A stretch of 64,000 bases of DNA, from assembly GCA_022826725.1 (NCBI GenBank), contig JAJDUF010000013.1, forward strand, positions 1 to 64,000, given 5' to 3'. The position numbers were made by a program, and so were the translations under genes. Below the pieces are notes generated by a model. The model was not told the origin of the DNA and made no database searches. It worked only from the letters and a program-made list of their open reading frames with translations. Shown here piece after piece: positions 34,648-44,261 of this stretch. How positions within the stretch are numbered: position 1 is the first letter of the stretch; every line of letters starts with the position of its first letter. This stretch comes from Chloroflexota bacterium (GTDB lineage Bacteria > Chloroflexota > UBA11872 > UBA12225 > JAJDUF01).

Positions 34648-34712
34648 AGGGGCGCAACATGTTGCGCCCGTCCCCCTGCCGCAGCGGGGGCACCATAGGG
34701 GGGCCGGTAGTT
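34648..34712. repeat. Composite GC-rich palindromic repeat (copy e)
   Basis: A perfect 20-base palindrome GGGCGCAACATGTTGCGCCC (34650-34669) is joined to GTCCCCCTGCCGCAGCGGGGGC and the ACCATAGGGGGGCCGGTAGT tail. That tail reappears nearly unchanged in copy g. It lies in the divergent gap between the DUF5069 and NHL genes. Confidence 0.75.
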
Positions 34713-34771
34713 GACGGGCAGAGAGTAACCTCGTATGGTGGCGGCCGAGCGGGGAGTAGGAGGGGGCAAGC

Positions 34772-35674
34772 ATGAGTACGTTATTCGGTAGCGGCGACTA
34801 TACCTATCGTGTAGACGCGCAGTGGGGGCGCAGCCCACAGCTTCCGGCGCTGGGTCTCGTCTCCGGGGTCGCCTGCGACTCGCAGGACCGGGTCTACGTC
34901 TTGCAGCGGGAGCCGCAAGCGGCCATGCTGGTGTTCTCACCCGAGGGACAGCTGCTCCACACCTGGGGCGAGGGCGCTTTCGGTAGCGCGCACGGTGTTT
35001 GGATCGGCCCCGACGACGCACTCTACTGCACCGATCGCAACCATACGGTGACGCACTGGACACTTGACGGCACGCTGCTGGCCTCCTGGGGTACGGCAGA
35101 TCGAGCCGGCCCACCGGGCCAGCCGTTCAACGAGCCGGCCCGCGCGGTGCAGTCACCGCAAGGCGATGTGTTCATCGCCGACGGCTACGGGCAATATCGC
35201 GTACACGCTTTCAGTGCGGACGGGACGCTCCGGCGGTCCTGGGGAACGAAGGGCAAGGGGCCGGGCGAGTTCGGCTGGCCCGTCCACAGCGTCTGGGTAG
35301 ACCCCCGCGGCCGGTTGCTCGTGACCGACCGCGGGAATAACCGCGTGCAGCACTTCACCCTCGACGGGGAGTATCTGGGGGAGTGGGGTGACTTGGGTGC
35401 GCCCAACGACGTCTGCCTCGATGCCGAGCAGACGGTCTACATCGCCGAGGGAGGGCCGGCTATCACCAGCCGCGGTCCCATCCGGACCACCTGCGGCCCG
35501 GGCGTGACCATCATGAGCCTCGATGGCGACGTCCTCGCCCAGTGGGGCGAGCGCGGCGACGCGCCCGGCCAGTTCGCCGCCTCACCGCATAGCCTGTGGG
35601 TGGATTCCCGCGGCGATATCTACGTCGGCGAGGTCACGACCCACGACCGCCTGCAAAAATTCATTCGCCAGTAA
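34772..35674 (+). CDS. NHL-repeat (six-bladed beta-propeller) protein
   Basis: The 300-residue protein is built of NHL repeats: each has a G-V-W/A-x-D-x-x-G-x-x-Y/L-V-T/A-D phrase, for example GVACDSQDRVYVLQ, GVWIGPDDALYCTD, AVQSPQGDVFIADGYG, SVWVDPRGRLLVTDRGNNR and SLWVDSRGDIYVGEV. The repeats span the whole length. No signal peptide is visible. Such propellers usually bind proteins or ligands; some are peptidyl-hydroxyglycine lyase-like, but activity cannot be claimed. ATG 34772 has GGAGGG upstream. The nuo promoter region follows. Confidence 0.8.
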   Translation: MSTLFGSGDYTYRVDAQWGRSPQLPALGLVSGVACDSQDRVYVLQREPQAAMLVFSPEGQLLHTWGEGAFGSAHGVWIGPDDALYCTDRNHTVTHWTLDGTLLASWGTADRAGPPGQPFNEPARAVQSPQGDVFIADGYGQYRVHAFSADGTLRRSWGTKGKGPGEFGWPVHSVWVDPRGRLLVTDRGNNRVQHFTLDGEYLGEWGDLGAPNDVCLDAEQTVYIAEGGPAITSRGPIRTTCGPGVTIMSLDGDVLAQWGERGDAPGQFAASPHSLWVDSRGDIYVGEVTTHDRLQKFIRQ

Positions 35675-35762
35675 TCGGCGCCGTTACCGCGGCGGTCGGA
35701 TTCGGTTTGCCGCGCTGGTATCTGCTCCCCGCGCCTGCTGGTATAGCGCGGAGAGGACATTG

Positions 35763-35771
35763 TGATACAAT
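35763..35771 (+). promoter_or_regulatory. Likely nuo operon promoter, extended -10 element
   Basis: TGATACAAT fits an extended -10 (TGnTACAAT) in the 193-base gap before nuoA, within a locally AT-richer stretch. No good -35 is seen at 16-18 bases upstream. This is the best promoter candidate for the nuo operon, about 97 bases before the nuoA start. Confidence 0.45.
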
Positions 35772-35867
35772 ACACAAGCTTTTGCCGCCGGGCTGCCGCG
35801 TGGTAGAGAGCGTGCCGTGTCCGGGGTGCCTGGACCCGGCGTATCTCGCCGAGCATGGGAGGGAGCA

Positions 35868-36239
35868 ATGCTGATTGATTATCTCCCCATCCTCATTATG
35901 ATCGTCGTCGCGACGGTCGTATCGCTGGGCGTGGTCGTGATTGCCCGGTTCTTAGGCACACGGCGCCCCTCCACGTCGAAGCTGGCACCCTATGAATCCG
36001 GCATGACCCCGGTGGGCATGGCGTGGCGGCGGTTCCCCATCAAGTTCTATGTCACGGCGATGCTCTTCGTCATCTTCGACGTGGAGGTGATCTTCTTCTA
36101 TCCTTGGGCGGTGGTCCTGCGCGAGATGAAGGGCGCGGGGCTGGCAGTGTTTGCGCTCGTGGAGATGGGCGTGTTTGCTGCCGTCTTGCTGTTGGGATAC
36201 CTGTATGTCCTCCGGAAAGGGGCGCTGCAGTGGGACTAA
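35868..36239 (+). CDS. nuoA: NADH-quinone oxidoreductase subunit A
   Basis: The 123-residue protein has three membrane helices (about 5-27, 64-86 and 93-114). The conserved NuoA loop [32 protein letters not shown] spans about 45-76 and lies at the quinone-site junction. ATG 35868 has GGGAGGGAGCA upstream, which is better than an open frame to 35817. It begins the operon that encodes the 14 subunits of respiratory complex I. nuoB overlaps its end by ten bases. Confidence 0.95.
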   Translation: MLIDYLPILIMIVVATVVSLGVVVIARFLGTRRPSTSKLAPYESGMTPVGMAWRRFPIKFYVTAMLFVIFDVEVIFFYPWAVVLREMKGAGLAVFALVEMGVFAAVLLLGYLYVLRKGALQWD

Positions 36240-36787
36240 ACGCACCGAACACGCCGGTTAAGTACGGCGGCCGCGGTGAACTTCCGTTGGGCGGCCAGTT
36301 CACGGGTGAGATGGGCGTCAGCCTGACCACGCTCGACAAGGCGGTGGCTTGGGCACGAGCGAACTCGCTCTGGCCGCTGCTCTTCGGCTTGGCCTGTTGT
36401 GCCATTGAGATGATGGCGATGAGCGCCTCGCGCTTTGACGTCTCCCGTTTCGGAGCAGAGGTCTTCCGCGCCTCGCCGCGCCAGGCCGACTTCATGATCG
36501 TAGCCGGCCGGGTCAGCAAGAAGATGGCGCCGGTTGTGCGCCAGCTCTACGATCAGATGCCGGAGCCGAAGTGGGTACTCTCCATGGGCGCCTGCGCCTC
36601 CTGCGGCGGCATCTACAACAACTACGCGCTCGTCCAGGGCGTGGACCGCATCATTCCGGTTGACGTGTACGTGCCGGGCTGCCCGCCACGGCCGGAAATG
36701 GTCATTGACGGGATTATCAAGCTCCAGCGCAAGGTGGAACGCCAGAAGCAGTTCGGCAAACACGCGCACGAATTGGCTACGGCCTAA
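36230..36787 (+). CDS. nuoB: NADH-quinone oxidoreductase subunit B
   Basis: The ~185-residue protein carries the N2 iron-sulfur ligands: two adjacent Cys in [11 protein letters not shown] (about 52-53), one in GACASCGG (about 117) and one in [10 protein letters not shown] (about 147). N2 is the last cluster before quinone. GTG 36230 lies in the nuoA end with an AAAGGGG site, giving a ten-base overlap and likely translational coupling. The N-terminal ~30 residues are a typical unstructured lead. Confidence 0.95.
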   Translation: MGLNAPNTPVKYGGRGELPLGGQFTGEMGVSLTTLDKAVAWARANSLWPLLFGLACCAIEMMAMSASRFDVSRFGAEVFRASPRQADFMIVAGRVSKKMAPVVRQLYDQMPEPKWVLSMGACASCGGIYNNYALVQGVDRIIPVDVYVPGCPPRPEMVIDGIIKLQRKVERQKQFGKHAHELATA

Positions 36788-36844
36788 ACCCCTGGGCGGC
36801 ACCCGCCGAGCACCTCTCCCAACTCGCAGGGATAGTGAATGTAG

Positions 36845-37402
36845 ATGGCAACTGAGGCGCCAACCGCGGCTGCTGGCCCGGCCGCCGGTCACATGGCTCG
36901 GCTGCTGGAGCAGTTCGGTGACTGCCAGCCGCCGAATGTACGCTTGGCCGACGGCATTCCCACCGCCATCGTGCCACCCGACCAGATACTCGACGTGTGC
37001 CGGTTTCTCCGTGACGATCCCGACATGCGCTACGCCTTTCTGGCCGAGTTGAATGCCGTGGACTACCTAGAGCGGGCCGACCGCTTCGACATTACCTATA
37101 TTCTCCACTCATACGACCACAACTCCCGCCTGCGCCTGAAGGTCCGCGTCGGTGGCGAAGAGCCGACGGTGCCATCACTTGTGCCGCTGTGGCCAGCGGC
37201 CGCCTGGCACGAGCGCGAAGTCTTCGACCTGTTCGGCGTGCAGTTCGCCGGCCACCCGGACCTGCGGCGGCTGTTCCTGCCCGAGGACTGGGAAGGACAT
37301 CCGCTACGACGAGACGAGTCCCAAGGAGAAGAAGAGGTCTCATTCACCGAGGAGGAGGCCGGCCGCGAGCGGGGCGGCCCCGTGCTGCATCGAACCGGTT
37401 GA
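36845..37402 (+). CDS. nuoC: NADH-quinone oxidoreductase subunit C
   Basis: The 185-residue protein has the 30-kDa subunit core: DMRYAFLAELNAVDYLERADRFDITYILHS (about 60-89) and the signature WHEREVFDLFGVQFAGHPDLRRLFLPEDWEG (about 119-149). It bridges NuoB and NuoD in the hydrophilic arm. nuoC is separate from nuoD here, not fused as in E. coli. The C-terminal 30 residues are rich in Glu/Arg (EEEVSFTEEEAGRERG). Its stop codon lies inside the -35 of the candidate internal promoter. Confidence 0.94.
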   Translation: MATEAPTAAAGPAAGHMARLLEQFGDCQPPNVRLADGIPTAIVPPDQILDVCRFLRDDPDMRYAFLAELNAVDYLERADRFDITYILHSYDHNSRLRLKVRVGGEEPTVPSLVPLWPAAAWHEREVFDLFGVQFAGHPDLRRLFLPEDWEGHPLRRDESQGEEEVSFTEEEAGRERGGPVLHRTG

Positions 37403-37430
37403 CCATCGCCTCCCCCTCTTCATATATATA
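37399..37430 (+). promoter_or_regulatory. Candidate internal promoter before nuoD
   Basis: TTGACC (37399-37404) overlaps the nuoC stop codon. Eighteen bases further comes TATATA (37423-37428) inside a CATATATATATGG patch, unusually AT-rich for this genome. Spacing and hexamers fit a sigma-70-type promoter, giving nuoD and downstream genes a second start. This is a sequence prediction only. Confidence 0.55.
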
Positions 37431-37480
37431 TGGAGATGGGCTGGGGGTGAAGCACAGAGCGACGGACGAGAGCAACAGCG

Positions 37481-38680
37481 ATGGTAATGCTCAACGAGAC
37501 GCCAACCGACCGCGGTACGATGGTGCTGAACATGGGGCCGCAGCACCCGGCCACCCATGGCGTGCTTCGTCTGCTGCTGGAACTGGATGGCGAAACCGTC
37601 GTGAAGGCGGAGCCGGACATCGGCTTTCTCCATACCGGCATCGAGAAGACGTGCGAAGGTCTCACCTGGCATCAAGCGATCACCGCCACCGACCGCACGG
37701 ACTACCTGGCGCCGCTGTCGAACAATCTCGCGTATATCCTCGCCGTCGAGAAGCTGTTCGGCGTTACCGATGAGGTGCCGAAGCGGGCGCAGTACCTGCG
37801 CGTGATCCTGACCGAGCTGACCCGTCTCAGCAGCCACCTGGTCTGGCTCGGCACGCACGGCCTGGACCTCGGGGCAACGACCGTCTTCCTCTACTGCTTC
37901 CGCGAGCGCGAGACGATTACCTCGATCTATGAGTTCGTCTCCGGCGTGCGCCTGATGACCAGCTACTGGCGCATCGGTGGGCTGTGCGCCGACGTTCCCG
38001 ACGGGTTCGAGGAGCGGGTGCGCCACGTGCTCGACACCTTCCCGGACCGCATCAACGACTACGAGACGCTGCTGACGAGGAATCCGATCTTCCTCGACCG
38101 GACCGTGGACATGGCCCCCATCAGCAAGGACGAGGCCATCGCCTGGGGCATGACCGGTCCCGGCCTCCGCGCCTGCGGCGTCAGCTACGATGTCCGCAAG
38201 GCGTTCCCCTACTCCTCGTATGACGATTTCGACTTCGACGTGCCGGTGCGCTACAACGGCGACGTGTATGATCGCTACCTGGTGCGCGTCGAAGAGATGC
38301 GGCAGTCGCTGCGGATCATCGAGCAGGCGCTCGACCGGCTGCCCGACGGCGAGATTCGGCTGGACAATCCGCGTATCACGTTACCTACGCGCGAGAAGAT
38401 GTACGTGAGCATGGAGTCGCTGATCCACCACTTCAAGCTGGTGACGGAAGGGCCGCGGTGTCCGCCGGGCGAGGCGTACAACGTGATCGAGTCGCCGCGT
38501 GGCGAGCTTGGCTGCTATGTCGTATCCGACGGCACGAGCAAGCCGCAGCGCGTCCGCTTTCGCACCCCGTCGTTTCTGCACGCCCAGGCGCTGCAGAAGC
38601 TGGTGGAGAACCGACAGGTTGCCGACGTGGTGGCTGCTATCGGCAGCATTGACATCGTGCTCGGCGAGATTGACCGCTAG
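37481..38680 (+). CDS. nuoD: NADH-quinone oxidoreductase subunit D
   Basis: The 399-residue protein has NuoD landmarks: NMGPQHPATHGVLRLLLELDGE (about 18-39), IGFLHTGIEKTCEGLTWHQ, YAPL-type APLSNNLAYILAVEKL and PRGELGCYVVSDG (about 335-347). It forms the quinone pocket next to N2 with NuoB. The gene begins 78 bases after nuoC, the largest gap within the first half of the operon, where a promoter-like element is seen. Confidence 0.96.
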   Translation: MVMLNETPTDRGTMVLNMGPQHPATHGVLRLLLELDGETVVKAEPDIGFLHTGIEKTCEGLTWHQAITATDRTDYLAPLSNNLAYILAVEKLFGVTDEVPKRAQYLRVILTELTRLSSHLVWLGTHGLDLGATTVFLYCFRERETITSIYEFVSGVRLMTSYWRIGGLCADVPDGFEERVRHVLDTFPDRINDYETLLTRNPIFLDRTVDMAPISKDEAIAWGMTGPGLRACGVSYDVRKAFPYSSYDDFDFDVPVRYNGDVYDRYLVRVEEMRQSLRIIEQALDRLPDGEIRLDNPRITLPTREKMYVSMESLIHHFKLVTEGPRCPPGEAYNVIESPRGELGCYVVSDGTSKPQRVRFRTPSFLHAQALQKLVENRQVADVVAAIGSIDIVLGEIDR

Positions 38681-38704
38681 GAACAGGCGAGGCGAGCGGA
38701 GAAC

Positions 38705-39274
38705 ATGCTGTCCGAAGAAACGCGCGAGCGCATCCTTGGCTACTTGCCGCGCTACCGCACCAAGCGCGCCGCTATCCTGCCGGCCCTGTGGGCGGCCCAG
38801 GACGAGGTCGGCTGGCTCAACACGGAGGCCTACGAAGAGGTCGGCGAGCTACTCGACATGCACCCGACCGACGTGGCAGCCATCGCCAGCTTCTACTATA
38901 TGTTCCACAAGCAGCCGATGGGCCAGTACGTCATCGAGGTGTGCAACAACCTGTCGTGCGAGTTGCAGGGCGCGTCGGACATGCTGGAGCATCTCCGGCA
39001 GGAGTTGGGCATCCAAGAAGGGCAGACGACCGAGGACGGGCAGTTCACCCTGCGTCATCAGGAGTGCCCCTGCTATTGCGAGTTCGCGCCCGTCATTCAG
39101 GTCAACACGGAGACCTACGGAAATCTGACCCCGGAGCGGATCAAGCGCATTCTCGCCGACCTGCGGGCCGGCAAACCCGCCCTCGACGGGGTGGTGCATG
39201 GGCCGGACAGCGCGGCGCTCGCAGCCAAGGTCCCGTTGGATGGGCAGGGTGGTGACGACGGAGGGGCAGGTTGA
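38705..39274 (+). CDS. nuoE: NADH-quinone oxidoreductase subunit E (24-kDa, [2Fe-2S])
   Basis: The 189-residue protein has the thioredoxin-like NuoE fold with a [2Fe-2S] site (N1a). One Cys pair is in CNNLSC (about 81-86) and the other in CPCYC (about 122-126). The middle Cys of CPCYC is an extra, which is unusual but seen in some homologues. The C-terminal ~40 residues are Ala/Gly-rich. ATG 38705 has a nearby GGAG. The stop overlaps the nuoF start region. Confidence 0.93.
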   Translation: MLSEETRERILGYLPRYRTKRAAILPALWAAQDEVGWLNTEAYEEVGELLDMHPTDVAAIASFYYMFHKQPMGQYVIEVCNNLSCELQGASDMLEHLRQELGIQEGQTTEDGQFTLRHQECPCYCEFAPVIQVNTETYGNLTPERIKRILADLRAGKPALDGVVHGPDSAALAAKVPLDGQGGDDGGAG

Positions 39275-39276
39275 GC

Positions 39277-40566
39277 ATGGCGACGTTTGAGCCAGTGCTG
39301 CTCAAGTACGCCGACGACCCGGACCAACACCGGATTGGCACCTATCTCCGGCACGGCGGCTACCAAGCGCTGGAGAAGGCGCTCCGGGAGCATACGCCTG
39401 AGGATGTCGTCGGCATGGTCAGGAGCGCCAACCTGCGGGGCCGCGGCGGCGCTTACTTCCCGACCGGCGTGAAGTGGGGCTTTCTGCCCGACGACGGCAA
39501 TCCGCGCTTTCTCTGCGCCAACGCCGACGAGAGCGAGCCGGGGACGTTCGCCAATCGGGCGATCATGGATAACGACCCCCATCAGCTCATCGAGGGCTGC
39601 CTCCTCTCCGCCTACGCCTGCCAGATCAACACGGTCTACATCTACATCCGCGGCGAGTTCTCGTTCAGCTATCGCCGGCTGGAGCAAGCGTTGGCCGAGG
39701 CCCGCGAGCGGGGCTACGTCGGTAAGAATATCCTCGGCTCAGGGTTCGATTGCGAGGTGTGGGTGCATCGGGGTGCTGGCGCCTACATCTGCGGGGAAGA
39801 GACGGCCCTGCTGGAATCGCTGGAGGGCAACCGCCCGCAGCCGCGCCTCCGGCCGCCGTTCCCGGCCGTCAAGGGCGTGTTCAGCCTGCCGACGGTCATC
39901 AACAACGTGGAAACCATCTCCTGCGTGACCCACATCGTGAACTACGGCGCCGACTGGTTCGCCGGGATTGGCGCCGCGGACGCCCCCGGCCCGAAGCTCT
40001 ACTGCCTCTCGGGCCACGTCAACCGCCCCGGCCTCTACGAGCTACCGATGGGCACGCCGCTGCGCGAGTTGATCTACGAGCACGGTCAGGGGATGCGCGA
40101 GGACCGGGCGGTCAAGGCCATCATCCCCGGCGGCGCCTCGGCGCAACTGCTCACGGCCGACGACCTCGACGTGACGCTCGATCCGGGGGCCATCACGGCC
40201 AAAGGCTCCATTCTCGGGACCGGCGGCGTGATGGTGATGGACGAGACGACCTGTATCGTGCGGGCCAACCTGAACACCGTCCGCTTCTTTGCCAACGAAA
40301 GCTGCGGCAAGTGTACGCCCTGCCGAGAGGGCACCCGCTGGATGGTGGATGTCCTCGCGCGGATCGAAGGCGGCGGCGGGCGCACGGAGGACGTAGAGTT
40401 GCTGCTGGACGTGTGCGACAAGATCAACGGCAAATCCTTCTGCCTGTTGGGAGACGTGGCCACCTGGGGCCTGTCCAGCGGTATTCAGAAGTTCCGTGAG
40501 GACTACGACCGCCACGTCACCGAGAAGCGCTGCTTTGCTGCGGCGCAGCCGATGCTGGCGGCGTGA
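39277..40566 (+). CDS. nuoF: NADH-quinone oxidoreductase subunit F (NADH- and FMN-binding)
   Basis: The ~429-residue protein has the NADH/FMN site: RGRGGAYFPTGVKWGFL (about 54-70) and CANADESEPGTFANRAIM (about 81-98). The N3 [4Fe-4S] cluster ligands are ESCGKCTPCREGTRW (about 343-357) plus a distal Cys in KSFCLLGD. It oxidises NADH and feeds electrons to the NuoG clusters. Two starts are possible: TTG 39271 (four bases after GGAGGGG) and ATG 39277 (ten bases). The first overlaps the nuoE stop. Confidence 0.95.
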   Translation: MATFEPVLLKYADDPDQHRIGTYLRHGGYQALEKALREHTPEDVVGMVRSANLRGRGGAYFPTGVKWGFLPDDGNPRFLCANADESEPGTFANRAIMDNDPHQLIEGCLLSAYACQINTVYIYIRGEFSFSYRRLEQALAEARERGYVGKNILGSGFDCEVWVHRGAGAYICGEETALLESLEGNRPQPRLRPPFPAVKGVFSLPTVINNVETISCVTHIVNYGADWFAGIGAADAPGPKLYCLSGHVNRPGLYELPMGTPLRELIYEHGQGMREDRAVKAIIPGGASAQLLTADDLDVTLDPGAITAKGSILGTGGVMVMDETTCIVRANLNTVRFFANESCGKCTPCREGTRWMVDVLARIEGGGGRTEDVELLLDVCDKINGKSFCLLGDVATWGLSSGIQKFREDYDRHVTEKRCFAAAQPMLAA

Positions 40567-40625
40567 GTGGTGTTTGTTGCCCATCGGGACCGGAGCGAGG
40601 CTCCTAACCTGCGGAGAGAGACGGC

Positions 40626-43196
40626 ATGATTGCCACCGAGCAAGAGTTGATTACGCTGACGGTTGACGATCAAGAGGTGTCCGTGCCGCCGGGCACGAAC
40701 TTGGTCGAGACGGCCAAGGAGCTTGGCACCGAGGTGCCGGTGTTCTGCTACCACGATCGGCTGCCCGTTGTCGGCGCCTGCCGGATGTGCTTGGTGGCCG
40801 TCGAGTTGCCACCACGCCCGGGCACGCCCCCCGACGCACCGACACCGCCGCCGCAGATCATGACCGGCTGCACCACGACGGTAATGCCCGGCATGAAGGT
40901 GTGGACCGACACCGAGGCCGTTCTGAAGTATCGGGAAGGGATCGTCGAGTTCCTGCTCATTAACCATCCGCTCGACTGCCCGGTCTGCGACGCGGGCGGC
41001 GAGTGCCCGCTCCAGGACAATAGCCACGACTGGGGGCCGAAAGAGAGCCGGTTCGTCGAGCAGAAGCGTCTGCTCCGCAAGGTCCACGACCTCAGCCCGC
41101 TGGTGGTCCTGGATCAGGAGCGGTGCATCGTCTGCTACCGCTGCACGCGCTTCATGGACGACGTCGCCGGCGAGCATGAGTTGGATTTCTTCGACCGCGG
41201 CTACAACTCCGTGCTCGGCACCCTCGACGACCGACCGCTGCAATCGAAGTTCCACGGCAACATTATTGATCTCTGCCCCTGTGGCGCACTCACCAGCGAC
41301 ACCTATCGCTTCCGGGCGCGACCGGGCGACCTCCAGACCACACGGAGTGTCTGCGCCCAGTGCCCGGTGGGCTGCAACCTCAAGCTGGACGCGCGCCGCA
41401 ACGAGATGGTACGGGTGCGCGCGCAAGAGAACACGGACATCAACGACATCTGGTTGTGCAACAAGGGCGAGTTCACGTTCGAGTTCGTCTCGACCGATCA
41501 ACGGCTGCGGACCCCGCTGGTCAAGCGGGACGGCGAGCTGACCGCGGTAGAGTGGGACGAGGCGCTGACCGAGGTGGCCGCAAAGATCAAGAGCATCCGC
41601 GACGAGCACGGTGCAGCGGCGATCGGGGTCATCGGTGGGCGCAACGTACCCAACGAAGACGCCTTTGCCCTGCGCGAGTTCGCCCGCTCGGTCATCGGCA
41701 CACCACACCTCGACCACCGGATCGGCGCCCGCGCCGCCGGATTGCCGCTCGCGGACAGCCCGGCGCCTATCCCAACGCTCGCAGACGTAGATCAGGCCGG
41801 AGCGGTGCTGCTGCTCGGCACCGATCTGACCAACGACCTGCCGGTGCAGTGGCTGCGGCTACGGGCGGCGGTAACGAGGGGCGGCGCCAAGCTGATCGTC
41901 GCCAACCCCCGCGCCACCGAGCCGGACCGGATTGCCTACCATCGCCTGCGACACCGCCCCGGCACCGAAGCGGCCCTGTTGCAGGGGCTATTGGGCGCCG
42001 TCCTCGAGCAGGAGCAGCGCAACGACGGAGTAGCCGCCGGCGAGGCGGTCAGTCTCCCGCCGGACCGGGCTGCCGAGCTAACCGGCGTCACGGCCGAGAC
42101 GATCCGGGCAGTCGCCGCGACGCTGGCGGCCGCCGACAACGCGCTGATGTACGTCGGCCCGCGCTTCAACCGCCGGTCGGATCAAGACGACGTGGCCGCG
42201 GCCGCCTACAACCTCGCCCTGGCAACGGGCAACGTCGGTGGCGCCGGCGGCGGCGTGACCTTCATCCCGGAAGGGGCGAACGGCCGGGGAGCCGAGGCAC
42301 TCGGCGTCGTGCCCGGCCAAGACGGACTACCGGCCGGGGAGATGATCGCCGCGGCAGCCGCCGGGACGATCAAGTGCCTCTATCTGGTCGGCGAGAACAT
42401 CCTCGAGACGCACCCCGACCGCGCCCAAGCCGAGCAAGCCCTGGCCAACGCCGAGTTGGTGGTCGTCCACGAACTGTTCGAGACCGCGACGGCGAAGGCT
42501 GCCGACGTGGTACTGCCCGGCTTGAGCTTCGCCGAGCGCGACGGTACGCTGACGAACGTGGAAGGTCGCATCCAACGGCTGGGCGTCGCCGTCGCGCCGG
42601 AGGACGGCGGCTTGGCCGACTGGCGGATCCTCGCCGACCTGTCCGGCCACTTCGACACGCCGCTCGGCTATAGCTCCGCCGCCGAAATCACGCTTGAGGC
42701 CTTTGAGGAGGTCATCACGCCGGCGATGATGCGCCGGGCAGCCTTCCCGGCGGAGGGCGTGCTACTGCCAACGTCGGAGACCGCTGGTGAGCCACGCTTC
42801 GCGGCGGCGCCCGCAGCGGAGCCGGCCGCGCCGGGTGAGGGACTGCAATTACTGACCGATTCTGAGCTAGTCGGCCATGAGACATTGATCGAGATCACGC
42901 CGCAGCTGCTGGACACTGCGCCGCAGCCGCTCTTAGACGTCAACCGCGCCGACGCCGCTCGTCTCGGCATCGGCCACGGGCAGACCGTCAGGCTGCGGAC
43001 CGAGCGCGGCGCCGTAAGCCGGCCAGCGCGGATAAGCGGTCGCGTGCCCGCCGGGGTGGTCTACACACCCGACAACCTCGACTCGCCGCGGATCAACGCG
43101 CTGCTGGACTGGCAGCACGAGGCCACCACCGTACAGCTCGAGCCGGTTGCCATGGCCGCCGCGACGGCCGACGCCGCTGCCGGAGGCGGAGCATGA
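40626..43196 (+). CDS. nuoG: NADH-quinone oxidoreductase subunit G
   Basis: The 856-residue protein has an N-terminal [2Fe-2S] ferredoxin domain (FCYHDRLPVVGACRMC). The His/Cys cluster follows in HPLDCPVCDAGGECPLQD (about 117-134), then the [4Fe-4S] ligands CIVCYRC and the distal CPCGAL. Next is VCAQCPVGCN with a later CNKGEF Cys, which is the extra N7-type cluster. A long molybdopterin-fold domain comes last. It conducts electrons from NuoF to NuoI. The last 4 bases overlap nuoH (ATGA), indicating coupled translation. Confidence 0.95.
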   Translation: MIATEQELITLTVDDQEVSVPPGTNLVETAKELGTEVPVFCYHDRLPVVGACRMCLVAVELPPRPGTPPDAPTPPPQIMTGCTTTVMPGMKVWTDTEAVLKYREGIVEFLLINHPLDCPVCDAGGECPLQDNSHDWGPKESRFVEQKRLLRKVHDLSPLVVLDQERCIVCYRCTRFMDDVAGEHELDFFDRGYNSVLGTLDDRPLQSKFHGNIIDLCPCGALTSDTYRFRARPGDLQTTRSVCAQCPVGCNLKLDARRNEMVRVRAQENTDINDIWLCNKGEFTFEFVSTDQRLRTPLVKRDGELTAVEWDEALTEVAAKIKSIRDEHGAAAIGVIGGRNVPNEDAFALREFARSVIGTPHLDHRIGARAAGLPLADSPAPIPTLADVDQAGAVLLLGTDLTNDLPVQWLRLRAAVTRGGAKLIVANPRATEPDRIAYHRLRHRPGTEAALLQGLLGAVLEQEQRNDGVAAGEAVSLPPDRAAELTGVTAETIRAVAATLAAADNALMYVGPRFNRRSDQDDVAAAAYNLALATGNVGGAGGGVTFIPEGANGRGAEALGVVPGQDGLPAGEMIAAAAAGTIKCLYLVGENILETHPDRAQAEQALANAELVVVHELFETATAKAADVVLPGLSFAERDGTLTNVEGRIQRLGVAVAPEDGGLADWRILADLSGHFDTPLGYSSAAEITLEAFEEVITPAMMRRAAFPAEGVLLPTSETAGEPRFAAAPAAEPAAPGEGLQLLTDSELVGHETLIEITPQLLDTAPQPLLDVNRADAARLGIGHGQTVRLRTERGAVSRPARISGRVPAGVVYTPDNLDSPRINALLDWQHEATTVQLEPVAMAAATADAAAGGGA

Positions 43197-44242
43197 TCCC
43201 GGACATCCTCGCGGCCATCATCAGCGCCGCCATCAAGAGCTTCATCGTCATCAACCTGCTCTTGGCCGCCTTCGCGTATCTCACCTGGCTGGAGCGGAAG
43301 GTGATCGGCCGGTTCCAGCGGCGCATTGGCCCGAATCGAGTCGGGCCGTTCGGACTCTTGCAGCCCATCGCCGACGGCATCAAGCTGGCGATGAAAGAAG
43401 ACATCGTCCCGGATCAGGCCAGCCGCGTGGTGCATCTGGTCGCACCGCTCGGGACGTTGATGCCGGCGCTGATTATCTTCGCCGTCATCCCCATTGGCCC
43501 GTCCTTCGAGATTTTCGGCTTCCCCTTCGACTGGCACATCGGCGCGAACATCAACGTCGCCTACCTCTACATCGCCGCCATTGCCTCTTTGGGGGTGTAC
43601 GGGCTGGTACTCGGCGGCTGGGCCGCGAACAACAAATACTCGCTGCTCGGCGGGCTGCGGGCCTCGGCGCAGATGGTCAGCTACGAGCTACCGCAGGGGC
43701 TGGCCGTGCTCTCGGTGGTGATCCTGGCCGGATCGCTGAACTTGCTCGACATTGTGCGCTTGCAGACCGAGGGGAGCTTTCCCTGGCCGATAGCCCTGTG
43801 GTTCCCGGTCGGGTTCATCGCCTTTGTGGTCTACGTCATCGCCGGTATTGCCGAAACAAACCGCTTGCCGTTCGATCTGCCGGAGGCCGAGGGCGAGCTT
43901 GGCGCCGGCTATCACACCGAATACAGCGGCTTCAAGTGGTCCATGTTCTTCATGGCCGAGTACGTCAACATCATCAACGTCAGCGCCGTCGCCGCCGTGC
44001 TCTTCCTCGGTGGCTGGTGGCCGGGCTTCGGCTTTCTCGGCCCGGTGCTTGGGCCAATCTTGGCCCCGCTCTGGTTCTTGCTCAAGCTCGCTATCTTCAT
44101 CTTCTTCTTCATCTGGCTGCGGGCAACGCTGCCCCGCCTCCGCTACGACCGCCTGATGAACCTCGGCTGGAAAGTGATGTTCCCCATTGGGCTGGCGAAC
44201 GTGATGCTGACGGCAGTGATCGTGGCGGTGTGGCCCAGTTAG
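43193..44242 (+). CDS. nuoH: NADH-quinone oxidoreductase subunit H
   Basis: The 349-residue membrane protein has eight or so helices and the NuoH signatures. These are [23 protein letters not shown] (about 43-65), [12 protein letters not shown] (about 161-172), and [26 protein letters not shown] (about 221-246). It carries part of the quinone channel and connects the arms. ATG 43193 overlaps the nuoG stop. Nothing is unusual. Confidence 0.96.
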   Translation: MIPDILAAIISAAIKSFIVINLLLAAFAYLTWLERKVIGRFQRRIGPNRVGPFGLLQPIADGIKLAMKEDIVPDQASRVVHLVAPLGTLMPALIIFAVIPIGPSFEIFGFPFDWHIGANINVAYLYIAAIASLGVYGLVLGGWAANNKYSLLGGLRASAQMVSYELPQGLAVLSVVILAGSLNLLDIVRLQTEGSFPWPIALWFPVGFIAFVVYVIAGIAETNRLPFDLPEAEGELGAGYHTEYSGFKWSMFFMAEYVNIINVSAVAAVLFLGGWWPGFGFLGPVLGPILAPLWFLLKLAIFIFFFIWLRATLPRLRYDRLMNLGWKVMFPIGLANVMLTAVIVAVWPS

Positions 44243-44261
44243 CAGCGCAGCCACGGAGGAC

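Noticed and set aside
34133-34696. Longer DUF5069 frame starting in repeat e
   Set aside because: The upstream 45 codons run through a palindromic repeat and the internal ATG 34561 has a strong ribosome-binding site.
41360-42673. 437-codon Arg-rich ORF within nuoG
   Set aside because: Off-frame shadow; nuoG frame carries all cluster motifs.
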